From Paracentrotus lividus (Eukaryota; Echinodermata; Echinoidea; Camarodonta; Echinidae), in the NCBI GenBank assembly GCA_940671915.1, contig CALNVZ010003435.1, positions 4,633,498-4,697,497 on the forward strand: a DNA stretch of 64,000 nt, written 5' to 3'. The position numbers and the translations under genes were made by a program. The notes beneath the pieces are model-generated. The model was not told the DNA's origin. It did no database searches and worked only from the letters and a program-made list of their open reading frames with translations. Shown here in pieces: positions 38,001 through 49,874 of this stretch (its first letter is position 1; every line of letters begins with the position of its first letter).

Positions 38001-41000
38001 AATTTTGTGTCCTGGGCATTGCTCATCGAAGAATCCGTTATTTTCGGAATTTTTTTAGTCATAATGATAGTTGAGGATATGAGCTTTATATATATCTAAA
38101 CTTTTTCCCCAAGAACCATATATTTTTTTTTAATCTGGTAGCCGTTTCAAAAGTGTATAGTTCTTTTTGGGACGCACTGTACAGAACGATATTCGATTTA
38201 AAGTAGCTTTCCCTAAACCTGCCCATATACAATCCCATTATAGTGAGTATGCGCGTAGAGAGAATAATGCAGCATACGGTTTTGTACGTCGCAAACTACA
38301 CGATTGTATACCTTTTTTTCTTTAAGATATTGCACAGAGCTGGAGAGGTTGGCTTCGTTGACCAAATCAAGAAAGAGGAGCAAAGTAACAGACGATGAGT
38401 AATACACATTAACAAATAAAGTTATTGAAACATGAATAAATTATTCAATTTGATAATTAATGTCATTGTCAAAGAAAAAATGAATAAAAGGGAAATAACA
38501 TATTTAAGAACAAAGTAAAAAGACATAGGCAAACGGGAAATAGCAATCTGAAAATGCAATAGATAATTAAATATAAATACTATCGTTTATGGGGTGGGGC
38601 ACCATTAATTAAAAAAATATGAATACCAAAGGGGTGCACATAAAAATTCGTGTGTGTGGTGATTATGAATGAGACTTTTTTTTCTGTTCTTTTTTTCTTC
38701 TTTTTTTTTAATACATCGAGTTGAAATTCATGATTTTGGACGACAATTTACAAAAAAAAAAAGTCCGTCTCCAAAATTCAGGAGACGTCTCCGAGACGTC
38801 TCCCCGATTTCGGAGATGTCTCTAATACTTTTTATCCGTCGCGGAGACGAAATTTTCTATTCTGTCGCGGAGACGACTCCGCGAAGTGAGATATCACCCA
38901 TAAGGTTTAATGAGTTTAAACTCTTATCTAGAAACAGTAGAGAGAAGATGAATACAAATGTGCATTAGTTAAAGAAAAATAAGATTTTAAATCCCCTAAA
39001 AAGCACTGCCCCTCAAAATCGGTTCAAAATCTCGTTCAAGCCTAGATCCATCTGACACTACATGTACTAAACCCGACACCCACATGCTAAATCCAAAACC
39101 TGAAACCATATTATTCTTATTGCTGAACTCTGGGGGCGAGATGATGCATTAAAATCAGTTCAATGCATTTTTTGGGGAAAGATAATGGACCAAATTCTTT
39201 TTCATGGGGTTTCAGTGTGTGTGTCTCTCGCTTTGTGTGGTTAAAAACAGACCAACTCTTTACTTCTATACGTTCTTAAGCAATTATATCATCGACATAT
39301 GAGTCAGGACCTTTCGTTACTAATGCTAATGGCGCTCTTGTCCTAGAACAGAAAATGAACTTGGTATAATCATTTTTGCCCGAACTGTATATTATACTTC
39401 AACGGATTTACATTTGACAGCGAATATGCTCAATTTACCATTATTGTAGAGGTAGATGGCGCTGTTGCAGAGTAACAGACAGGGTTTGGTATAAATGGTT
39501 ATATGGGTAGTAAAATTAGGAAAGTGTTCCTGCAGAAATCATTTCGCTCCTCAAAGCAGTTCATCACCAACTCTCAAACGGAATGTCAGAAAATAGGTCA
39601 TTATCAAAGACGGAAGCCAACATCCAATCATATAGACGGAGAATGTTTGGAACGGAGAACGTCGGAGAACGAGGCCGAGAAGGAAAGAAAGAAAGAAAAG
39701 GAGACAGAGAAAGAAGGAGACAGAGAAAGAGAGAGACAGGGGGAGATAGTGAGAGAAAGAGAGAGACAGAAAGAAAGAGAGAGACAGAGACAGACAGACA
39801 GAGACAGAGCAATAGAGTCAGAGCGAGGGACATGTGGGTTAGACGAAAGGAAAGGGAAAGAAAGAGAGAAAGGGAATGGGCAGAGAGAGCCAACTGAAAT
39901 AAATTTTATTTCATTAAGGGGGCGCTAGACTACTTGTTGGCTTTGCCATTCACAGCAAACTCCTAAAACTATCCCACTTTCTGCCACTATCTTCCGGATT
40001 TGCAATCTGTGTACTTATTCTGAACAAGTGAATAAATGCAATAATATTTTGGTCCCAACCGTTTGAATGTTGGTCGTGCGCGCACCTCTCAGCGTCTGTC
40101 TGAGTTTGATTTTACAAAAATGTGCACGATTTTTTTTTTTTTTCAAGGCACTAAGAAGCAATGTGGCCGAACTCTTGCTATCGCCATGCCGAATCGTAAA
40201 ACATCGTAGAAGTTCGTAGCCGCTCCACAGAGATTGCGGAACACGCACCTGCCAAAACACTCCCGACCGGTTGTGACCATCTCTTAGCTTACCTCCATAG
40301 GATAGGCCTTGAAGTTGACCGTGTGTTCCGATCCTCTATCATCTTTCTGTCCCCAGTGAAAGGCACAGGCTGCTAACTCGAACTTCGAATTCCGAGGTAG
40401 AGGTCCACCGCTGAGAACTAAGATATTCGGAGTAATATGATTCAGGTGAAATTTATATATAAGCGATCGTGAAAAAGAATATCAAATAGTTTTGCATCAG
40501 TTATATCGAAACAGTCCTCACTCGGTGTCATACTTTTTTTATGTAATTTATTGTGTAAATCCCTATCCACTTCTGACACTACGTAATATTTGCATTCATT
40601 ATGTCGGAAATACTTGTAATTGACTGGGGGGAGGGATTATTGTACAAGAAGTAGGTGGTTAAGTTAACGCAGGGGGTTGTTAAGCGTATCATGAGAGTGT
40701 GAACATCAATGAGGGCGAGGAAAAAAAAAAGAAGGGCGGCTCAGATTGGATGACACTAACTATATACACTTCTTCTTCTTCTTCCGGTTAAGTACATTCC
40801 ACCAGTGGTGTATTCTCGTACTGCTACCAAGGGCGCTAGTTGAATGTGGGTGTTACAGTTTTAGTCGTTAGGGTAAGTAAGTGTCCGGGGTAATTGTCCT
40901 ATAATCGTAATGTACAACATTATTCTACCTGATTTTGGCACAGGATCTAAGCTTGTATCTCGTAAACCTGAAATCCCGACATCTGAAAGAAACAAAAATA

Positions 41001-43845
41001 AACACAACGTAATATTGCCATAAATATGAAACATTCCATGCTGAGTTATTTACATAATCAATTCTGCTTTTCTTATCTAAGTTTAAATTACTTGTAGCTT
41101 TACTGCAGACGTCACTTATGATTAGTGGCTATTTAAAAAAATTCTATTGTACATCAATAAAGGAGACAAAAAATATTACAATTGTTCACTTTGTACGATT
41201 GTGCACAGATGCACCCTCAGTTTTTAATATTAATATTTTGAATAGCACATTTTTTAACAACTAAAAACAACACAACAAAACATAAAGGTTGCACATAATA
41301 ATCATCCTTTTATATGGTAATTTTTTTAAAATCTTTTATTTTCATTTTTTTTTTTTTGCAATTGTTAAGTCATATCGCTTTTTTCCTCACTCCTTCTAAT
41401 GACTTGTATTTTAGCTTATCCATTCAAATAAATGTCGTTTGAGATGGGTAAATAATATTCGCCATTTAAATATCTTTGCATTGCAGATAGTGAATTGATA
41501 TTGATGGTAATTTTGAAACAATAATAATACCTGGTTTATACTTGAAGATGATTTGTATACCAGTGCCGGTGTTGATAAGATCACACTCCCTACAGAGGGC
41601 GTAGTTAACCTCCAATGGGGGCTGGTTGAGCCCCTCCCTGTAAACCGACTCACGGGAGTTTATATTGATTGGAGACTGACAGTCACCATTCGCTTCCAGG
41701 AAATGAATCCCCCATTCGGCCGTACCTGGACAGGGAAGGGAAAGGAATACATTGTGAAAACGACCCCTCTGGCATTAGATGAGCACACAGTAAACATTTT
41801 TGGCTGCTATTAATGGCGCAGTCACATGTACGACGCATGGCCAAAGCACAATATGCGCTGGGTGTGCGTTCCTCATTCGTCGAGCGCGCTTAGCCAACGA
41901 TGTGCATTCGTTGTGTATTTCAATATGTGTTGTCTATGTATACGCTCTGTGTGTGCGTTGCTGGAAATTTTCACAAATTTCAATGCGATGGTCTTACGTT
42001 ATGTATTTGTGACTGCCTCATTACAAACTCAAAGAACAACAATATCTAGGGTGTGAATGGAAGTTAAAGACCAATGAATATCATGAATATTGTGATATAG
42101 CAAACTATTGGTGAAGCATTATGTGACAAAATGAAGAGAGGGGAAGGAATCTAGAGAGGAAACGAAAGAAAAAGAATGACATTGACGGGAAAATCGAAGC
42201 GTGAAGGAAAAGCATAGATATTTTTCACAATATTTCAGATATTCTGATTAATCAATATTTGCCAAATTCCAATAAATGGCAAATCTGAGCATTGTTTTTT
42301 AATCGACCAAGATTGATATCCTCTTTTTCATTTTTGTTTTCAAAAGTCTCTTTGAAGTGTCTTTGAATGGCCTATTAAATAAAATTAATGACGTTTTGTT
42401 TACAAACCTGATATCATGCCCAAATAATCTTCATCGTAAATAAAAAATTTGATCAGGCTTATGTCTGATTAAATGAAAAGTTCCGATGATAATTTGACCT
42501 TTACTGTTTACTATTTTGGTTCAATTTTGAAGATGGGTCTAGAATCGGTAAGAGAAATACCATGGTCACAATCGGTAGTGCATGTTTCAGAACTCGCGTG
42601 TCCCGAACCATTCGGCGAGCGGCGGCGAACTTCTGCAAATCATTGCGTTTCGAGATGTATGTAGCAAGAGTACGACCACCTTGCTCCTGTGTGCCTAACA
42701 AAAAACATATGCAATTCCTTGCGTTAGACGCACGGATTTTGTGCGAAATCCGATGACGCCGCATGACCGATGCACATCGAGTGTGACCATGGCTTAAAGG
42801 ACAAGAGGAAGCGGCCGTTGTATCTATTTTATGTCATTTATTAGGTTCTGATCTACTTATTTCTTTCGGAGACCTGCGAATTAATTACCTTGATTTGTGC
42901 GAAAGTGCAGGATAAGGGCTTAACATCTTCTACGAACTTGAGAATCGGAAGAAGGGAGACAATTAATGTTTGTCGACAAGGTCGGGCATAGTGCAATCCC
43001 GTAAAACTTTCATCCTTCACTTTCACTTTGAGAGACAAATCTCACCTCCATTATCGTTCGTGTCACTGGCTTAGTTTCATCAACGTTTCTGATGTTTTCT
43101 TCCAAGTCGCGCTAGAAGGAACTACATTGTGATCATTTCCTGAGCGCAATTATGGTTATTTATTCCCCCAAAATGGAGGCCCGCCGGAGTATTAAGGCGA
43201 TTAAAGGGCTCGTTTTAACTGCGTCCGCGATGTCTGTATGTATTGAGCTGTGATAGTAACGCTACTGATCTGTTATGAATCAAGAGTGATGTTAGAGGGC
43301 GTGTCGATCGAGGAGGAACGCATCCCGTTCACATGTTTTGACTGTTTGATATAACAGCATCTTAACAATGACACTGAATACATATTATGTTACAGTCACA
43401 CAGACACTTACGTATAGTTACGTTTTTGTTGTTTTAATCTTGTTTCATCTTCTATTCTATTATTTCTTATGAATTTCTTTGAATTACTGGATGAACGAAA
43501 TTATCACCATTTCCACTGTTTATTATGATGTGAAGCCATCCGTGGGGATATACAGAAGAGAAATCAATATTTGGACGCAACCGGACGTAACTCAACGTAA
43601 GTGTCTGTGTGACTGTAGCACTAAGGAGCCAAGTATTGTGCGATATTAGCACTGTGCTAGTAGGTTATCAGATGAATAAAATACTACGTATATCACTTAT
43701 TATATTCAATGCTGATCCAGGAATTGAAAATGGGGGGGGGGGTGCTAAGCCAGACATTTTCCGATCTCAACATGTACAGCCATAAAGGTTTTTTGTCTTC
43801 ATAATTATTATAGGGGACGCCCTTCCCTTGCGCCCCCGGAATGAT

Positions 43846-43929
<84 letters not shown>

Positions 43930-46900
43930 CTTCTTCTTCTTCTTCTTCTTCTTCTTCTTCTTCTTCTTCTTCTTCTTCTTCTTCTTCTTCTTCTTCTTCT
44001 TCTTCTTCTTCTTCTTCTTCTTCTTCTTCTTCTTCTTCTTCTTCTTCTTCTTCTTCTTCTTCTTCTTCTTCTTCTTCTTCTTCTTCTTCTTCTTCTTCTT
44101 CTTCTTCTTCTTCTTCTTCTTCTTCTTCTTCTTCTTCTTCTTCTTCTTCTACTACTACTACTACTACTACTGCTACTACCGCTACTGCTGCTGCTGCTGC
44201 TACAACAACATGCCACTAGTACTTTTGCTACTGCTGCTGCTGCTGCTGCTTCTGCTACTACTACCACAGATAATAACATTCATTATTCATACAGTACTAA
44301 GTGATTGAAATTGAAATGGAAATTTCAATTATTCATGGTGTCGACGTATTTGGGAACGCGAATTTATATCCTATCTTAGAGTTTCACACAAAGTGAATAA
44401 TATTAACTTAATGTTTGCTCGCCCCACACTTTCACATACAATCTCAATCTCACTGTGCAAATAAAAAGCAACCGTTATCGTATTTGTCAAACCCAAAGAC
44501 ACAATACGCACGCTTGAGGAGAACAAACCTATCATGGCGTCCTCTACGTTTCCAAACTCCAGAATCGTGTATCTTTAAAGAACCGGACGGACTGAAAAAT
44601 TAAAAAGCCAGATTGCACACGAAACGAAAGCTAATACGCTACATGATTCAACAAAACCAATTTTAAGCGTTTGCATTGATTACCCATTATTATATTCTTC
44701 CGAAAAACTTGAAATCGGGAGCTTTAATATAGATTTGTTCTTCTTACTCGAACATGCATGGACGGCTCACGCATTCCATGCGTATTATGCGCCCGCGCCA
44801 TGAAATAAGAGTAAGAAGAATTGGCCTGATCGAGGTTCTATTTTTTTAAAGGGAATATTGATATGCAAACCGAGTTTTATATATATTTTTACTTAGTTCT
44901 CCATCGATGCATGATATCAAGTTATCTTTGAGTAGAAGTATACTCTTTAACTACTGCCGCTGATTGGTTGATAACTGTCTCTGTCTCTCAACGTTTAGGA
45001 AGATGAAGATGATTGTTCATACAGCGCCTTCCCAGTTATGATTTACGGATACAATTACGACATTGAAAACAATCCAAAAGAAATAACTTATTATAATAAC
45101 AATAATATTGATTAAAATAAATTTTATTATTTTAGTAGACATATATCAAATTCGATCCAATTAATATTATATCATATTTTCTGTTCCTATTCTTTTGAAA
45201 ACTTGGCAGTAGGCAATTACTATAATAGTGGGGCCATCAATGGCCAAAATATGGGCTTCGTTTGCAAGTCATGTTAATACTTGGCAACATCTATAAATAT
45301 GGTCTACTTGAGCACACAAATCAGAAAATATACGTCGCCAATTTTTTAATTGACCTTTAATGACCCCAAATGAAGATCAAAGGTCAGGCTTCAATAACAT
45401 AAACATAATTTTGTTCAAATTGTGTAAAATTTGGTATCAAATTGTAGGTAATTTTATAACTAGTAATTAAGTCTATTAACATTTTTTCACCCGACCTTTG
45501 ACCTTTGACCGGTTTTGAACAATATGCAAATTAGTCTATTTATCCATAATTCAATGCATAATAGAATCAAGAAGACATCTTCCTGATAGAATCAAGCTTA
45601 AGGACAATGAGACAAAACATATCCATAGACAACATCAATCACAACTAATCAAGAATACAACATGGATCATACTAGCCTGATATTGTTGCCACATTCTAAT
45701 GACCAGTAAGTGACCTTGAAATTATGTCAAAGGTCAATTTATGTGATGATTAACAACCTGAAAATGGCATCATTTTAGCAAAAACCTCTTTTTCTGTGAA
45801 CTTTGACCTTTTTTCTAGGTCAATTGTGTCAACTAAAAATATGACTTCTATCTAACTTCTATTTTTTAGTTGATTGCATCAACTTAAACATAATCATGTT
45901 AGTTTCCAATATAGTTAAACTTATACAACCAATAGGTCAAAGGTCAAAGTTCAAGAAAGACGTTTGCCCAAATTTGTTTGGTCTTAACCTTAATCTTATT
46001 GGGCCGTATTACATGAAATATTTTATTGGACATTGGTAATGTATTCTGCTTGATCCCATGAACCAGAAAATGTTCATTTTCATTGACCTCTGACCTGTAA
46101 ATAAGGTGAAGATTCCAAAATAATACTTAGTTTTTGCTATTTCCAGGTTTTTAGCAACATGTTATTTATTTATTTTATTTATTTTATTTATTTTATTTAT
46201 TTTATTTATTTTATTTATTTTATTTCAGGAATAAAGATCAGGCACATAAACAAAGAAAATGAGAAATACCACCGACATGCAGCCTAGGATAACCAAAAGA
46301 AAATAAATTCCTATTTATTTGAACTTTGACCTTATCTTGAGGTCATGTGCCATCGAAAAAGAAAAACATTGATATTCTGATTCATGGGGTCAAGAAGAAC
46401 AAAAACAACTATGGTTATATCAAAATCAATAAACTATAATATTGCCCAATGGGACAAAGGTCAAGAAACACATAGAACGTTCAAAGAATACGTAAGGGCC
46501 AAAGTTTTCTCTCTTGACCATAGTCCTGTTTGGCCTTATAGCTTAAAGGAAACCGAACCCCAAGGAAATCATCACTTTTATACTAAAGAAAGAAATTTTT
46601 TGTACTCAAATTTTCAGATTTTCTCAATTTTCTTACAAAATATGTCTTATTTACTTCTTAGCTCAAAATATGTCATGGGAAATGGCAAAACATATATGAA
46701 GATTAGAAGGAGGTAAGATATATTTTGTAAGAAAATTGAGAAAATCTGAAAATTTATGTACAAAACGAGTGGAGAGTTGTTCACAAATCGGCCATTTTGA
46801 AGCCAATGTTGCCAATTTGAGGATACCCATAAAAGTTACAACGAGACTTCCATAACTTTCTTTTTTATAACCGATTTCGATGAAACTTTTTTTAAAATTG

Positions 46901-49842
46901 CTCCTTTCATTATGCTCTTTCCTACAAAAGTAATTATTTCCTTGGGGTTTGGTTTCCTTTAATCATTTTGACAACCACATTTCCTTTTATCCTACTTCAT
47001 CTTTTGAATCAGAAAATCAACCTTGCTACTTTTTCATTGACACATATGACCTCAAGATAAGGTCAAAGTTCAAATAACATGACGCTAAAATACCTGGAAA
47101 TAGCAGAAACTATGTATTGTTTGGACTTTTCACCATAATTTAAGGTCATAGGTCAATGAAAACGAACATTTCCTGGTTCATGGGATAAAACTGAACACGT
47201 AAACATGAAAATGTTCCCTGATGCCATCAACGAAAAAATATAGGTCGTCATATTTTTAGTTAACATAATCGACCTAGAAATTAGGTTGTTGGTCATCATA
47301 TATATTGAACTTTGACCTAATTTCAAGGTCATAAGGGTCACCAGAATGTGGCAGCAATATCAGGCTAGTATGACCCATGTTGTATCCTTGATTAGTTGCT
47401 ATTAACATTGTATATGGATATTATGTCTGATCGTCGGTAAGCTTGACTCCATTATTGAATTATGCATAAATAGACTAATTTACATATTGCTCAAAACTGG
47501 TTGGTCGGATGAAAAAATGTTAATAGACTTAATTGCTAGTTATAAAATTACCTACAATATAGTACCAAATTCGACACAATTTGAACAAAATTATGTTTAT
47601 ATTAATGAAGCCTGACCTTTGACCTCCATTTTGGGTCACAAAAGGTCGTTTGGCGACATATATTTTCTGATTCGTGTTTTCAAGTAGAACATACTTATAT
47701 ATGTTGCCAAACATTAACATGACTTGCAAACGAAACTACATTGGTGGCCCCACTATTAGTCTTCGAAAAGACTTAAAGCAAATCACTTTTACTTCGCGTG
47801 TGAAAAGGACCCATGTTTAATCAGGTAGTGAAGGTCAGGGCCTGAATAAAAGCTCGCTTCGATGAATACCCAGTGTGTGGATGCAAGACATGATACCCTG
47901 GGGAAAATCACGCACGAAAAGGGAGTTTGTATCTTTGTTGAATTAAGCGCATGTCGGCTCTTACAACCCGACTTTACATCTTCATTTATGCGCATACGAC
48001 CAAAAGCGATGAAAAGCGACTCCGGGTGTAGAAAGAAGACTTGAAATGCATAGTAAGACGGTTAGTAAAAAAGCTAGGCCAGTTTGATTTATATGTTGGT
48101 GTTAAAAGAAACCCCTGCCAGCATTATCAATCGCTTATGCATTAGATAACCACTGTATTACGGTCGTATAGATATGCAATTCAGTCGCCTAAAATAAACA
48201 CCCCTAAAAAAAAAAATCGACAACAAATCAAAACAAAAAACAAACAAAAAGAAGATTGCTTAATGGATAGCGGTGTTATTCTAGAAACCTAATGCCGCAG
48301 TGACAGAGACACTTATGCTCCAGTCACACAGACACTTACGTATAGATACGTTTGTGTTGTTTTAATCTTATTTCATCTTCTATTCTATCATTTCTTATGT
48401 ATTTCTTTGTTTTACTGGACGAACGAAATTATCAATATTTCCACTGCTGACTATGACGGGTAGGCATCCGTGGGGATCCGCAGAAAAGAAAATAATTTTT
48501 GGACGCAACCGGACGTAACTCAACTTAAGTGTCTGTGTGACTGTAGCATTACGTTGAGTTACGTCCGGTTGCGTCCAACCGGTTGCCTACCCGTCATAGT
48601 CAGTAGTGGAAATAGTGATAATTTCGTTCATCCAATAAATCAAGGAAGTGCATAAGAAATGATAGGATAGAAGATGAAATAAGGATAAAACAACAAATAC
48701 GTAACTATACGTAAGTGTCTGTGTGACTGCAGCATTAGAATCAAGAGCATAAGAGGGAAAACAGAATATTGTAGTATTCTTCTATTGGGAATCTACATGG
48801 ACATTATCATGGTCTGTCTTAATATTTCTTTTGGTTTTACTTTTGAAGATACAAACAAAGATGTTCCGCAATATTCAATTTATTCAATATTCATATCTAT
48901 ATCTCGTGGGGGTGGTATTTCCTAAGGCATGAATTTAATACAATAATCGGTGTTCTGCTTCTTCTTTAAAATTTTATTGTTATTACTATCATCTTTCCAG
49001 GGGCAATGCAAGCTCCTAAATATTCGAAATACCATCTGATAAGCACTTTATAATCTCTTGACTACCAGAATATCTCCTTCGTCTTTTTTTTTTATTTCTA
49101 TTTTTTTCCCCATTGTAATAGTGTTTTTAAAATATTTGTCTCAATTTCTTTTCTCGTTCTGTATTTTTATGTATGTGAATAACATAATGACAGTAAAAAA
49201 AATTATTGTATAAATCGTCAATAATAATTTCATAAAAATATTGCTATTTATTTTTTACTTTGATACAACTTTCCAACAACAGTTCATATAAAAGGCAAAA
49301 TTACTCCTATGTGATTTTCATATCATTTTCATGAAGAAGGCAATATCTTTCTTCGTTGTCTTTTTTATTTATGTTTCAATATTGGGTGAGAACGAGTATT
49401 GTTATTGATGTAGCGGCAGGCTCCTAGCACAGGGCGTGTTTGCACGTCACACTTTCCAATGTTATAAATCATGTAAAACCTAGTTCAATGGTGTTGAGTT
49501 TGAACACAGAGTATTCATGGTTATAAAATACGATTTCAGTCCGTTTTTTGTAATTCCAGACAACGTGAACTACGTGCAAAGTATCCCGTTTCTTGCTTTG
49601 CAATTTGGTGATTAAAAAGCAGCAAGGACAGGAAACTAAGAAGGACGTTTTAATAGCAAATACTGCATGCACTAATTGGATGGTGTGTGAGGATGTGGTG
49701 TGTGTGTGTGTGTGTGTTTTTTATATGTGTGAGGGTGAACGTGCGTGTGTGTGTTTGTGTGAAGGAGGGAGGGAGGGTGAGTGTGTGTTTGTGTGTGTGT
49801 GTTTGAGGGTGTGTTGGGTGTGTTTTAGTGAGTCAAAGAAAT

Positions 49843-49874
<32 letters not shown>

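Larger units (their letters stand above)
32495..40292 (-). other. CA8 intron 3
   Basis: Contains the mariner-like element at 37.5 kb, a truncated MITE at 38.8 kb, the A42 run and GA-rich tracts. The 33.5-34.4 kb part is less AT-rich and looks unique, with homeodomain-type motifs such as TGTCAATCA near 33930; an enhancer is conceivable but unsupported. Confidence 0.75.
45225..47756. mobile_element. 2.5-kb inverted-repeat DNA element rich in TGACCTTTGACC motifs
   Basis: The ends are ATAGTGGGGCCA and its complement, with TA on both sides (45223-45224, 47757-47758). The arms match over most of their length. The left arm is about 400 bp longer, including a TTTTA repeat. No transposase frame is seen. 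A smaller element is nested in the middle (46548-46964). Confidence 0.75.

Noticed and set aside
39503-39928. A 141-codon charged frame resembling a coiled-coil protein
   Set aside because: It lies over GA-rich simple sequence and its charged run comes from AGAAAG and GAGACAG repeats.
43767-44308. Long poly-Arg, poly-Leu and poly-Phe open frames
   Set aside because: They are translations of the TTC/CTT triplet repeat in different frames, not genes.
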